Shown here piece by piece: positions 1 to 11,345 of a DNA stretch of 64,000 nucleotides; positions within the stretch are counted from its first letter, which is position 1; every line of letters begins with the position of its first letter. The position numbers were made by a program, and so were the translations under genes. Origin of the DNA: Euptelea pleiosperma (Eukaryota > Streptophyta > Magnoliopsida > Ranunculales > Eupteleaceae). The notes beneath the pieces are model-generated. The model had not been told where the DNA came from. It was given only the letters and a program-made list of their open reading frames with translations, and made no database searches. The stretch covers positions 11,633,501 through 11,697,500 of the forward strand of contig CM068552.1 in assembly GCA_035048495.1 (NCBI GenBank), read 5' to 3'.

Positions 1-4
1 CGAG

Positions 5-514
5 CTATACAATGAGCCACACCATTGGCTTCTCTAGGAGTATAAACAAAAGAAACAGAAGAGTAAGAAGAACAAAGAGAAAATATATCCATAGCCCAGG
101 GACAGAAAAAAGACTTAGATTGGAAGAACCTTTGGATAATTCTTGAATTATGATCTGGACGTCCGCCTCAAGAACACTTCCACTCCATAATTTGGCTAGG
201 ATTTGTAGCCCCCATCTCATTGCTCGAATTTTTGCTTCTTCGGAAGAGTGTGATTTGGTGCTAAGACCTCCTGCCAATAAACATGTACCAGTGAAATCAC
301 ACACTATGAAACCCAATCCAGATGTCCCAGAATTAGAGGCCCATGCTGCATCCGTATTGATTTTTAGGATTCCCTGTGGGGGTGGGGTCCATTGGGATTT
401 TAATTTTGAAGAGTTAGGAGGCATTGTGGGAGTGGGGATATAAGAGTGGATATGTTTTAGAATTTCCAAAGGATTTCGAGAGGTGGAAGAGTGGATCATG
501 TCATTTCTGAACAA
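5..514 (-). pseudogene. LINE RNase H domain fragment
   Basis: The 169-codon minus-strand frame starts after a short linker. It contains W-x-PP-x-G-x-LKINTDAA with the first catalytic Asp, GLGFIVCDFTG, then EEAKIRAMRWGLQ with the catalytic Glu, and LEADVQ with the next Asp. This is the RVT_3-type RNase H of plant LINEs and their relatives. The C-terminal end is altered: hydrophobic residues with no family match follow the SGSVLEADVQ block. It continues the same decayed LINE whose reverse transcriptase lies at 4314-5790. Confidence 0.8.
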
Positions 515-726
515 CCATAGCCTTTACATCAGAACACAAATGAATGATATATCTGTAGGTTGTAGGCCTGAGGTTGTTTGATTCCCATCGAGTAACGAAA
601 TGGGCCATTGCTGAATGTCTTGTTCTGTCCTTGAGTCACTTCTCAAGCTTAAATAGGTCGCATACCAGATTTTGGCACTTGGAGGACAGTGAAAAAGATC
701 ATGAATGATGGTTTCTCTTGGAGCTT

Positions 727-3550
727 TGTGATATTCGCTTAAAAGTGCGTATTTTTCATTGTTATCTTCTAAGCGTTATCACACTCTCATACGTAAAATG
801 CTCTATTTATCTATTTTTCTACGTAAGAGTCTCTTTTGTTGCATAGAACACACTTTTCTGGACGAAATGATATATTTGCATACATTAAACACATTTTTGG
901 AAGTCTAAATATGAAGTCGTTCTGATTAAATCTTATTACATGTTTATTTTGTTGCAGGAAACACCGATTGGCAGGGCCACAATCAACCATAGAAGCATAA
1001 TATCTAAACCTAAAAGAGCCAGCAGGGAACAAGATGATATGGGCCAAGCAGGCCAAGCCAGAAAACTGCAGAGCTAAACTAAGGCCCATTGACCCGTTAA
1101 CAAATATAAAGATGCCAGAAAGGGGTCAACGTACAGATAGCCGAATTGATGTTACACATAAGTTCTAGGGATCCAATCAAGAAATTTCCCAAGATCTGGG
1201 AAGCATCGGTCGAGTCAGTGGACCATGGGTCAAATGTTGACCAAGTCAACAGTTAGCCCGAGCATGAAGAAGTTAAGGCAAAGATCGACGAAATATAGTG
1301 ATTCAAGGTGATGGGTCATGATTTCTAAGGGCCCACAATGATTTCCACATGGCTAGTTGTTGGTACAAATGAAGAACACGGTGCTATCAAGGAAGTGGAC
1401 CATTTGATCAAGAAATCAACGATTACAAAGAATGAGGGATGATATCGAGTTAATGAACGGGTGTGATTTGCAAAAATGGGCCAACATGCATATTGGGCCA
1501 CTATATGACACGAGTACCGGGCAATGGACCTACATGATGACTTGATCATCGAGCTACGCTAAAATGGACCTATAAGGCGAGTCATAAGGATGAGGTAGGA
1601 CCCATGTATGTAGTTCGAAGGAGATAAGAAGAAGAGATGCTTGATCAATAGCGGCTAAAGAGGTGGGGCGCGGATATGTTGGTGACAAAAAGTAGAAAGT
1701 TGCTGAAATTAGGTTTCTAATAGAGGTAAAACCGTGGAAATCAAAGGGGGGAGGGCAAAATGGTCTCAAAGTGGAAAAAGAGGGGAAGATAGGGACCAAA
1801 CCCTAAGAAAAAAAGATATAAAGAAAAAAAAGAAGGGGGGATTCCCTCTCTCTCTTCCCTCCCCACGTTTCACAACTCTTCCCTTTCTCTTCACCTTTCT
1901 TCCCACTCCAAGAAGAGGAGCCGTCAACCACCACCGTCCTCCATTGGAGGCCTGCAACCACAACTTCTTGGTCTGCCACCATCACCAACGTTCCCCCCCA
2001 CTGGTTCCACTTCAAGGTGCTGCTGCACGCCACCAGCAACCGCCCTCTCCTTCATCTCCAACGGTTGCTGGAGTTGCAACCTGCAACTCCAGCCCGTCAA
2101 GCTGCCTCCCACACCACTGTCGTCTCTCCCTCTCAAAAGAAAAGAGATAAAAAAAATAGATAAAAATGAGAGGAGGAAAGAAATAAAAGAAAAAAAAGGG
2201 AAAGAGGAAGCCGTTTGGTTCTTGGGCAGGTGCGTCTTCACCTACAGCTGCTGGTGTGCACCGCCCAGCCCACCAGCGTCAACAGCCAACCACTGTCCTC
2301 CATCGCTCCAAGTTCTCCACCGCTACACCGTTATCCTCTCCCTCTTCTTCATCTTTCTCAAAAAAAAAAAAGAGAAGAAAAAAAAACAGAAAAGAGAAGA
2401 AGAAGAAGAAAGAGGGGAGGAACGCCCTCACCTAGTTTGTGCGCCTCCTCCAACGCCTCCTTCTCACCACAGCCTGCTACACCACCACCGTGGGGAACAC
2501 CTTCCTAAACAAGCAGCCTCCAGCCATCATCTCCTCCGGTGAACCGCTGCATCTACCTCCCTCTCCTGCCACTTGATCTTCTTGGCCAAACCAGCCCAAG
2601 CTGTTACTGCACCAGCACCTCTCCAAGATCCCACCGTTTTCTCTCTATCGTCCACTATTGCCACCACCTTTGCTGCCTCACAACAGCATAGCCCCAAAAC
2701 CATTCGGTTCTCTTGGTGTTCTGAAAAAAAGAAGAAGAAGAAAACAACAAAAAGAAGGAAGAAAAAGAAAGAAGAAGGAGGAGGGGAATTGCCCTCACCT
2801 GTCTCGTTACCACCTAGCCACCTCGCCGCATCGCTGCACCACCATCTTCACCATTCCATAGCTCCACTCTCCACCATTTGCAGCCCATTCCACCCTTCAA
2901 ACATCTAGTCCACCATGCCCCTCAACTTTTGATCACCACGGGCTACCAGTCACCACCATCGCCATGGTTTGGAGCATTACTAGCAGTCCAAACCGTGGGC
3001 CCCATTTTCTCACTCACTATCCTTGGCCAAATCATGGCCAAGCATCCATTCCGGCCAAGTTCGGGTAAGTCTAGAATACATTCTATAACTTCTTCTCACT
3101 TTTACTTCTTCTCTCTACCTTTCTCTCTCTAGTTCTCTTTTACTTTCTCTCTCTAGTTTCCTTTTATATGCTTTGTAGCTTGAGTAAGATTTGTTTTCTA
3201 GTTAGTTTTTAATGTTTAATTCAAGTTTATAATACTTTTAATCAATTAATAAAAGAAGTTTGATAATTACGTTTTAGTTAATGGTAGCATTTTCTCTCTT
3301 AAAAATCTCCAAAATCATGTTTTAAACAAATCACAAATCCACCACTCTCATCCCTCCATGAATTTCTGGCAAAAATCCGTCATTTTATGTTCTTGATTGT
3401 GCTAACTAAACCCGAGTGCGGATCGACATACGACACTTTCCATTGTGCAAAGAATTGTTTAATCTTGCAGGATAAAAATTAGATCTATTACAAATGTGTT
3501 GATTCTAGGGTTTTCGAATCCAACGACGTGGAAAAACCCTACTTTCAAAT
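727..3550 (+). mobile_element. ~2.8-kb LTR-like insertion, probably a Ty3-gypsy solo LTR
   Basis: This block sits exactly between the two halves of the LINE zinc-finger coding and has no LINE similarity itself. It begins near TGTGATATTCGC (727) and ends near ACCCTACTTTCA (3547), followed by AAATGGCGAC, which resembles a primer-binding start. No second copy is present in the window, so a solo LTR or one-ended remnant is likely. The interior has long pyrimidine- and CCACC-rich tracts (about 1830-2900), polypurine runs and no conserved protein; the small ORFs in it are compositional. A related ~95-bp stretch lies at 31566-31660. Exact ends and target-site duplication were not resolved. Confidence 0.55.
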
Positions 3551-3559
3551 GGCGACGTA

Positions 3560-4313
3560 GGCACTCCTCGGGGATGGAAGATATTCTAGAGTGGAGCATG
3601 GCTTTTGTGGGAAGAATATTTCTGCAAAGTTTCCATAGGAAGAGTTTAATCCTGAAAGGGAGTTTGATTTTCCAGATTTATTTCCAAATGGAAGGATTGG
3701 GTGAGATGGTTCCAGCCGGAAGTTGCTGATTTGATAAGCAGCAATAAGCTATTTTAACTGAGAAGACTCCTCGAGGGTGCTGTGTCCAAAACCACCGATT
3801 GGAAAAAGATGTCTGACTCAGAGGAATAGATAGAGTAGCATTAGCAGTTTCTACGGGCAGGAGGTCTTTTACCAACCTAGAATTCTATTGACGGGATGGT
3901 AGAATCAGATCTGCTACCTGGTGAAGTATGCAGTTTGGAGGGCGAGGAATATTGATGATATGTAAGTTCCCCATTGGTATCCAATTATCCTTCTAGATGT
4001 CAACTGAGAGACCATTTCCAATCACCCATTTCACCTCTTTGATTAATTCCTCTTTAGCTTTGATAATGCTTTGCCAACACCAAGAACGTCCTGCTTTGAT
4101 CTCAGAGTGAGAGATAGAGATGTGTTGACAATATTTCTGGTGCATTTGACTGGACAATATGGATGATCTGTCCTCCTGTATTCGCTAAACGTTCTTGAAC
4201 AAAAGAGCAATGTTCATTTCTGTGAAACTTCGAAATCCCAATCCTCCATTTGCTTTGCTCATGCAGATTGATTTCCACGAAGCAAGTCTCACTCTTTTAG
4301 CTTCTGAGGCTCC
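3560..4313 (-). pseudogene. LINE linker and N-terminal zinc-finger (zf-RVT) part
   Basis: Minus-strand coding resumes with GVFSVKIAY near 3765. After a stop it continues with a stretch rich in W-K and K-x-x-LFLWKL (about 3670-3620), then ILPTKAMLHSRISS. This is the start of the zf-RVT domain found between the reverse transcriptase and RNase H of plant LINEs. The Cys/His half of the finger is absent here and is found about 2.8 kb away at 730-660, where the minus strand reads HKAPRETIIHDLFHC. The split marks the insertion point of the LTR-like sequence. Confidence 0.75.
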
Positions 4314-5790
4314 CTACCAGAATTGATTTGCAAGCTTGTCCATCTCCTTGCATGTCTTCTTTGGAAATAAAAAAGATTGCATCAGGTAGAGAGGGATGGC
4401 TGCAATAACTGATTTTAAAAGGGTAGTTTTCCCTACCTGAGAAAGACATTTAGCTCTCCATCCCACCAAGAAATGTTTGATTCGGTCAAGGCAGTGGAGA
4501 AGAGCTTGAGATGTGGACCGACCAATAAAGAGAGGAGTGCCGAGGTATTTCTCTGAGATTTTAAGATTTTTGATATTGACAATGTAAGATAGAGCTTTCC
4601 TCTGTTTTCGGTGAAGATTCGGACTAAAGTGGATGCCAGATTTTTCAAAGTTTATTTGTTGACCAGAAAGATTGCAAAATTGATCCAGAAGATCACGAAG
4701 AGTTCTAGCTTCTACCAAATTTGCTTTTCAGAATAAGATACAGTCGTCTGCAAAAAATAAGTGAGAAATGGATGGGCAGGCTCTGCCCATTTCCAACCCA
4801 TGAATGTGATTGTGTTGCTCCTCTTTCAACAACATATAGGATAAAACATTCATGCATATTGTGAATAAGAAGGGAGATAAAGGATCTCCTTGACGTAATC
4901 CTCGTTCTGGGTTGAAAAAACCGAAAGGTGATCCATTGAGCTTTATGGAAAATGACGTAGAGGATATGCATCTGGAGATTAGATTGATCCACTTCTCGGC
5001 AAACCCCATAGCCCTTAACACTTCAAGCAAGAAGGTCCATTCAACACGATCGTATGCTTTAGATATATCCAATTTTATGGCCATAAGACCTTTCACCCCT
5101 TTTTTTTCTTTTTTTGGATAGTCTTAAAGATCTCTTGAGCGATGATCGTGTTATCTGAGATTTGACGGCCAGGAATGAAGGCCCCTTGGCAGGGGTGGAT
5201 AATCTGCGAAAGCTTGGGTTTGAGTCTAGTTGCAATGACCTTGGAGATGATTTTATAACTAACATTGCATAGACTGATAGGACGGAAATGATGGGGTTGT
5301 TCAGGGGTTGGGGTTTTTGGAATGAGGGCTATAGTGGTTTGGTTAAGATGGGCAAGAGAACAATCGGATGACACGATTTGCTGGACCATCTAGCAAACAT
5401 CGGCCTTGACTTCCTCCCAGAATTTTTGGTAGAAATAGGCAGTGAACCCATCAGGTCCAGGAGCTTTGTTGGGGCTCATCACAAAGACCGCTATTTTCAC
5501 CTCCTCCTCTGTAATTGGCTTAAGAAGATCTTTATTAGAGGTGTGAGAAATTTGTGTGAGCCCTAGAGAGTGGAGAAGATCCAAATTTATCGATCCTTGT
5601 GAGGAGAAAAGGTTTTTGAAATATTATACGAATGTAGCTCCGATGCTCTTTTGAGAATTAACCACATGCCCTTGCTCATTGATAATCCATTCAATACGGT
5701 TCTTTCGACGTTTGATGAGAGTCGACAGATGAAAAAATTTGGTGTTGCGGTCGCCCTCTCTCAACCATGTTTCTTGAGTTAAACTTACCC
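4314..5790 (-). pseudogene. LINE reverse transcriptase, degenerate
   Basis: Minus-strand fragments read in order through the typical plant LINE reverse transcriptase. GDRNTKFFH lies near 5740. NKAPGPDGF lies near 5470. PISLCNVSYKIISKVIA lies near 5260. The block KLDISKAYDRVEW, then RQGDPLSPFLF, then the catalytic FADD lies between 5080 and 4740. The C-terminal part with GTPLFIGR and a W-x-A-K-CLSQVGK-like stretch is at 4600-4430. At least three frame changes or stops (around 5390, 5095 and 4720) separate these pieces. The enzyme would copy its own RNA at nicked target DNA; this copy cannot make it. Confidence 0.9.
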
Positions 5791-5856
5791 AAAGGCACCA
5801 AATTATCTAGGGAAAAAAAATTAGACGTAGGGACTTTGGATGCAAAGGGCTCTCCT

Positions 5857-6151
5857 GGCCTTGCATTGTTCATTTTTTGGGCCAACTAACCCCATGGATT
5901 TTTTGCCCACCCCTTGGTGGATATACATACCAAAAATCAGTTTGATTGGTTTTCTCTAGCCATAGATTTTAACGCTTTTTAGGATTGTTTCTAGGCGTTG
6001 GATTCAAGGATGTTTTTTTCATATTTTTTGGGTACTAAATCCAACTGCTAGAAATAATCAATCAAGCTGAGTTTTGGTACATATATCCACCAAGGGGTCG
6101 GTTAAACATCCATGCGGTTAGTGGGCCCAAAAAAATGAGCCATGTACGGCC
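5857..6151. mobile_element. Palindromic MITE, family A
   Basis: The two halves are inverted copies. The left arm reads TTTTTTGGGCC, a CATGG block, then CACCCCTTGGTGGATATA and an AAAAATCAG-x-TTGATTGG core. The right arm is the reverse complement, ending in GTGGGCCCAAAAAAATGAG. Outer ends are GGCC on both sides, giving about 295 bp. It lies just upstream of the HMGB-like gene leader. It is one of about twelve copies of this family in the window. Confidence 0.75.
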
Positions 6152-6461
6152 ACGATAGACCTCTTCATCGACTGCATCCAAAATCCTCTGTGTCAAATTT
6201 TTTTCCCATTGTCGAGCGCCAACCAAACTGATTCCTACCGATTCTTGCTGGTTGCCAACAGATTCTCACTGATCCGATCGTTTTCCTATTGGATTCACCA
6301 GGAAAGGAAGCAAATCGAAGGCTGATACGACCAAAGAAGCCGACAGCAAGTGAGATTTTCTTTGTTTCCGTTGTTTATGCTTTTCAATATTTAGGGTTTC
6401 AAATAGAGTTTCAGATCAGAGATCACTATTGTTTTTCCTCTTGGTTAGGCTTTCAGTGAAG

Positions 6462-6881
6462 ATGAAACGTGCCAGAAACGACAGAGCCAGCAAAAAACCA
6501 GCGAAGGATCCCGACGAGCCTAAAAGTCCCGCGACTGCTTTTTATGTTTTCCTGTAAAAATCTCACCCTTTTAAAAATCATATTTTAATGATTTTTATCC
6601 CATTTTTCATTGATTGAGAGTTTCTTTTATCTGAATGAAGGGAGGAGTTCAGGAAGCAGCAGAAGGAGAAACACCCTAACATCAATATTGTTAATGTTAA
6701 TATTTGTGATTCATTATCAAATATTGAACATTAATATTGTTATTCATATATATCTTTATTCATCTATTGTTCTTATTTTTTTTATTTTTTTTCCAAAAAA
6801 TTAAGCTCGAGAAAATTTGTGAAAAGAAATGGAAGTCGATGTCAGAATCTGTAAGTAATTTATCGGAAAATAAGAAAAAAA

Positions 6882-6922
<41 letters not shown>

Positions 6923-7211
6923 TTTATGAATATATATATTTGCCCTTATTTTTAGGAGAAAGCTCCGTATGTAGCGATGGCAAAGAAAAGTAAGAGCGAA
7001 TATAACAAGAAATTTGGGGGCTACTTTGTGGAGAAGGTCTTTTTTTAACAGAACATTTATCTTTATATAAGAAGTATTAGAGAATTTCGATTAAATATTA
7101 TTTTTTTTCCAGGAAAAAAATCAGGCTGAGGTAACAAATGCGGTGAAAGAGAAACCTAAGCCTAAAGTGAGCAATGAGGAGGACGAAGAGGAGACTCAGG
7201 AGAACGGAGAG
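6462..7211 (+). CDS. HMG-box (HMGB-like) chromatin protein, 3' end missing
   Basis: Five short exons join in frame: 6462-6553, 6641-6695, 6806-6850, 6956-7036 and 7113-7211. The introns are small, AT-rich and begin GT and end AG. The product starts MKRARNDRASKKPAKDPDEP and continues with an HMG box of about 70 residues: PKSPATAFYVFLEEFRKQ, KEKHPNI, KWKSMSESEKAPYVAMA and KSEYNKKF. A basic then acidic tail (KPKPKVSNEEDEEE) follows. This is the layout of plant HMGB proteins, abundant non-histone proteins that bend DNA. After the last donor at 7212 no final acidic exon is found; a Ty3-gypsy fragment begins at about 7390. Several usually conserved box residues differ (SPAT, LEKICEKKWK). The exons are open, so it could still be expressed in shortened form, but a truncated pseudogene is as likely. 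Confidence 0.75.
6884..6915. repeat. (AT)n microsatellite in the HMGB-like gene intron
   Basis: About 32 bp of alternating A and T lie in the intron between the third and fourth exons of the HMG-box gene. Confidence 0.95.
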
Positions 7212-7389
7212 GTATGTCTTTTTGTGAAGAAAAGGCTAATTTTCCCATTTAAAACATGTGAGTTTTTATTCAGTTTGTCAATATATAGTTTTTGCTAAAA
7301 GTTAGTGGCTGTTCAGAACTTCAGATTGCCATTTTTTTACTTCTAAAAAGATATTTTTTTTTGGCACCTGACACCTCTGAGAAATAGGA

Positions 7390-8894
7390 ATGGATGACGT
7401 GTTAACCCATGCAACTCGATATGGCTAAGGGTGGGCTACAGGCGTCAATCCTATGTGGGCAATAGTGCTAGACGAGACTATGTTGGTACAACTCCCACTG
7501 TCGATGATGATCTTACAATTCTTTTTGCCACACTTGGCATAGGTGTGGAAAATGGAGTTTCTATGCCAATCATTATTCTCTTTGATCAGGGTTATGGCGT
7601 ACCTAACAACTGCTAGTCTTTGAGGTATCTACATCCTCATCGTTGGGACTGAACTTAGGATCATGGGTTTCTTCCTCAAAGTTTGTGCCATCAATAAATA
7701 GAGCATTAGTGGATTCTTTCGTGGGGCATTGGGCTGCAAAATGTCCATAACCTCCACACCAATTTCATCGAGTATGTTTGTTTCTCCTTGAATTTCCATC
7801 GACCACTCCTTCACCGTTTTTTTTGATAAGCAACTCTTTTACCTTTGCTGTCTCCAAGATTGGAAGGAATGTTATAATTGGATTTAAACGGCTGATTCTC
7901 AACATTAGGTTTCGCTCCCAAGGAAGGGGGCTTAACATTAGGGTTGCGGGAATTGAATCGCCTGCAAATTGCGGTTTCAAATACCGCTCCAACTCTTGAG
8001 CTACCTTATAGGCGTGTTCCAACGAATGGATGTCATGAGGGATGATCTCTCTCTGGAGTCAAGATCAGAGACCCATTCTAAATCTGGATAGGGTCATGAG
8101 GTCTTCCTTGACATTGCATCACATTATATATTCATCAAATTTCACAATGTAATTAATGACATACATAGATCCCTAGCGAAGGGATTGCCATTGATCTAGG
8201 AGTCTTTCGCAATAGCTCAAGGGTAGGTATTTCTCCTTTGAGGACTTTTATCTCAGTCCACTGAACTATGGTCCTCACTTCTTTCTATCCTACGCTCAAC
8301 ATTGGTCCAGTAAAGTTTGGCTGGGCCCACCAATTTCGTCTTCGCAAACCTAACTCTATGACCCCTCAATACATTTTATACTACTGAAAGTAGGGGTCCA
8401 TGTCTGGCAACCAATCAAGGAAAGCCTTTAGGTCCAGTCGACCATTAAAGTTAAGGGCCTTGATCTTGACTATCCTCATGATTTGGTCACCGGGTTCATA
8501 AAGGTCTTGATATTTACCAAGGGGTTGGTGAACACGCCCTCGACCTCGGCCTCAACCTTGTCCTCATCCTTAATTTCGAGACTCTTCCTCGTTTAATTCC
8601 TCAAGGTCATTATGGAGGGAAGCTTCTAAATTGGCTAGACGGGTATTAGTGGCATGGTTCTGCTCTTCAAATCTGGCATCAATGCTTGCCAAACGATGGT
8701 TAAGTGCTTCAAGAGCTTGGGGATTTGATCGACATCCATAATGGGTTGGTAACTCCTACTACTACGTGTGGACATGCACTAATGAAGACTCTAATGTCCT
8801 ATGACTATGAAATGCGAATGAAGTGCTGGAATTTATTTTTAACATGCAATGAATAATCTTAAGTGCGATAGACAAAAACCCTAAGTTAGACTTA
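7390..8894 (-). pseudogene. Ty3-gypsy gag and protease fragment
   Basis: Read on the minus strand, the gag part gives IKALNFNGRLDLKAFLDWLP near 8460-8400 and RFAKTKLVGPAKLYW near 8340. A later stretch has AYKVAQELERYLKPQF (about 8010) and a zinc-knuckle remnant CGGYGHFAAQCP (about 7760-7725) whose first Cys codon is now a stop. The protease follows with the active-site motif DSGSCTN (about 7515) and TPVAHP. Coding stops at about 7390 where the HMGB-like gene sequence ends; polymerase and integrase are absent. Stops and frameshifts are frequent. The order gag, knuckle, protease and the upstream primer-binding site are those of a Ty3-gypsy element. Confidence 0.8.
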
Positions 8895-8909
8895 AGCTTT
8901 GATACCAAA
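8895..8909 (-). promoter_or_regulatory. Primer-binding site of the Ty3-gypsy element
   Basis: The plus strand reads GCTTTGATACCAAAT, the complement of the TTGGTATCA-AAGC type site that pairs with the 3' end of initiator methionine tRNA. It lies directly beside the LTR edge (8913) and upstream of the gag fragment. Confidence 0.7.
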
Positions 8910-8912
8910 TTT

Positions 8913-9430
8913 GAAGCAGGATTGTGAAAACTAAGCCTAGATGTTGATTTGAGATCAAAATTAAATTATCATGAACAATGTTAAGCATAAAATAAATATG
9001 AAATTTACTACAAATATTTTAGAGATGCTAGCAAATAATTAAGTAATTAATTCGAGACCAAATTCACAATCCAACAGTACGAACCTCCAATTATTGATTG
9101 AAGGATCCAATGGAAGTTGGAACTTCCACTAGCCTAGGGTTTAACTCTATGTTACCCGGATGCGGCAAGGATACGGGACCGACACGATGTGGATACAGCA
9201 TTTACACTTAAAATGGAAGTATCCGACACGGATACGGCACCCATTTTGAAGTATCCGGGTATCATATGTTCATCTAACACATAAATTCACGAATTCCATT
9301 ATCAACGATTTAAGAGACTTAGGCCCAAATAGGTTTGATTAGAATTAACGGGGGGATGATGTGTAAGGGTTAGGGGGTTGGTGCGGCTAGGGTTTTGGAA
9401 AGGGTAGGGTACGGCTAGGGTTTGGGTTAG
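8913..9430 (-). mobile_element. Ty3-gypsy LTR, first part
   Basis: Starts at TGAAGCAGG next to the primer-binding site and runs to the point where the Ty1-copia element begins. The sequence ends in a run of GTTAGGG-x-TTGG / GGCTAGGGTTT-like blocks. Very similar blocks (GTAGGGAAAGGGGTACGGTTAGGG) begin again immediately after the copia element at 16534, so one LTR was split in two. It contains a small MITE-like insertion at 9150-9272. Confidence 0.65.
9150..9272. mobile_element. Small MITE-like inverted repeat
   Basis: TATGTTACCCGGATGCGG at the left faces GTATCCGGGTATCATATG at the right as an imperfect inverted repeat, with GGATACGG repeated inside. This resembles short hAT-type MITEs with ATGTTACCCGGA ends. 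No clear target-site duplication was found. Confidence 0.4.
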
Positions 9431-9494
9431 TAACAATTTGTGAGAGAGAGTTGATTTTGGGGTTTTGATCTTGAATAGATATATATATATATAT

Positions 9495-9830
9495 GGACGG
9501 GAAACAATGACTAATGGGTTCTTACATATGATTTTATGTATGATAGGGACCGGTGGATGCAAAAAATCTACGGCTTCTGAAATTGCTGATGTGGCGATGA
9601 AATTGCAACACAAAAGTCAATATTGTTGTCACATTCCAAGCCGAGCCGAGCCAAGCCATAGAACAAGACAAAAAGGTGACATTTTGGAAAAGCTTTTGGT
9701 TCAACTTTTCAAGAAGGTGTTCTGACATTCTGACATGCCATTTCAGTCGACTAAAACTTCTGTCAATACAAACCACGTGGCACACTCTTACTGGTTGCTG
9801 ACAGTTTTGACGTGGACGACAAGACTACTT
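9495..9830 (+). repeat. MULE left terminal inverted repeat
   Basis: About 335 bp that match the reverse complement of 13130-13460. Shared landmarks are TTGGATGCAAAAAATCTA-like sequence, GCTGATGTGGCGAT, CCAAGCCGAGCCGAG, CACACTCTTACTGG and GACGTGGACGACAA. Differences are scattered substitutions and small indels. Confidence 0.85.
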
Positions 9831-9913
9831 TTCTGCTGAATGAAACGACTTTTTAGTTTAGTTTTAAATTCATTTTATGTACTTTGGAGGTACACGTGGC
9901 TGAAGAGTATTGG

Positions 9914-11345
9914 TTAAGAAAAAAAGAAATGGATTAGTACAAATCCATAAAAAAATGAATTAATGCTCTCACTTCTTCCTGTTGTATTCATTCGAGCAAA
10001 AAAAGTGCTACGATTATATACCGGTATCCAAGAATGTCGGATTTCGTATAGACCCTTGAGCCATTCATTTTCATTTAACTCAAACTCTAATATCATCGGA
10101 TTCCATTGCTCTTCAAACTCTGCAATCGTGTAAATACAATGAACACATTTCTTCATTACTTGCTTAAACCTTGACTTCTTGAAATATACATTAGTTTCTC
10201 TGCAAATTTTTCTTGATATGCCATAGGCAATATTGATGACGTGAACTGGGGAAGATTTGCTACAGCCCCTCCAATAGCTAAGTCTTGGTCAATTATAATA
10301 GACATTGGGTGTCTTCCTCCCATAGCTTCTAACGCAGGTTTCCGCCTCCATTTGGTCGTGCTGCTATGATGTAACGTGCAGTCGTCTCGAGGCAGCAGGA
10401 TGTATGGTATAGGGCCCCCTATTTCCTCTCCCTTAAAGTCTCAATGGGCAATGGCTTATTCGGCGCGTTTCAAACAACCATACAAAAGTTAGCTCTAATT
10501 TGTCTTGCATAAGGCACAATCGAACAATATAGACTGATAATGATGGTCGACTCCTGTAAAAGGGGCAAATCACATGTTATATCTGTTCGTCCTATACGTG
10601 GTGTCAAATGTTACCACGTCTCCAAACTGTTCATATGCCATTCTTTATCGTGCATCCACCAAAAAGAAATGTCACTCGACCATCTTCATCACATTGAATA
10701 GAATAGAAAAAGTGTGGATTCTAAGCTTGTTTTTTTGTAAAGTATGTGACAACTGCATGTGCATCTCCAGATTCTCAATTTTTACGTCTAACTGACTTCA
10801 AGTAGTTCCAACAATCCCTCTCATCAAAACCTACAGTTGCACAACTCCCTGCAAAGATAGATCTGACCTTTCCTACTTGTAAGTTTTCTCTATTGAAACT
10901 TTCAGTTAAGTCTTTTGTTGCATCAGGCATATGTCTATTAGAGCGCATGTGAATCTTCCTCTTAGGAGCAATCAATTTATGATTATGGTCATCACTAAAG
11001 CCCGTAACTTTCCATCAGGTGGTCTCCTTGATATTAACGATGCGCATATATGCTTTACATCCATCCCTAACTATCGACCCGCTTCTTCTACTTTTATCTT
11101 CTTCGTCAATGCCAACTAATTTTTCTTCCACCTATGTCTTATAGATTCCCTCGTATGAGCATACAAATTTGGCACAAGTAACTTCATCCCCACGTCTAGT
11201 TTTATTTGTGGATCTAACACGAATCGAATGACCATTTTGACGACCAAACTCCTTATAATATTCTTTCGCTTCTTCTAAAGAATTAAAGATCATCCCCACA
11301 AATGACTAGTTCATGTCACAACCATCCATCGCTCAACAATGCCTA
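9914..11345 (-). pseudogene. FAR1-like MULE transposase, degenerate
   Basis: From the N-terminus on the minus strand: a FAR1 DNA-binding domain (SLEEAKEYYKEFGRQNGHSI, then TCAKFVCSYEG) at about 11290-11150, and a linker with MPDATKDLTESFNRENLQVG and FDERDCWNYL (10975-10775). The catalytic core follows, with EQFGDVVTFDTTYRTNRYNM and FAPFTGVDHHYQ at about 10640-10530. Last is the C-terminal core with W-x-P-x-Y-x-RSTFFARMNTTGRSES (10156-9914). Several stops are present, for example in the core, and the usual SWIM zinc finger after the core is not seen. The family catalyses cut-and-paste transposition; FAR1/FHY3 transcription factors derive from it. Here it belongs to the surrounding MULE and is inactive. 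Confidence 0.85.

Larger units (their letters stand above)
1..5790 (-). mobile_element. Decayed L1-type LINE split by an LTR insertion
   Basis: On the minus strand the order is reverse transcriptase (about 5790-4314), connecting region and zinc-finger domain (about 4313-3560, resuming at about 730-600), then RNase H (514-5). This is the order of plant L1-type LINEs that carry an RNase H. The 5' part, including the endonuclease, is missing: the last recognisable coding is at about 5790. The 3' end lies beyond the window start. The reading frame is broken by many stops and frameshifts, so this copy is dead. The zinc-finger coding is interrupted between about 730 and 3550 by unrelated LTR-like DNA, and matching LINE sequence continues on both sides. 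Confidence 0.85.

Noticed and set aside
1734..2908. Several open frames of 60-138 codons rich in Pro, His, Lys and Glu
   Set aside because: They come from CCACC-, CT- and AAGAAG-rich tracts inside the LTR-like insertion, occur on both strands, and match no family.
5768..5900. Continuation of the LINE toward its endonuclease
   Set aside because: No endonuclease pattern was found beyond about 5790; the sequence passes into unrelated DNA and a MITE.
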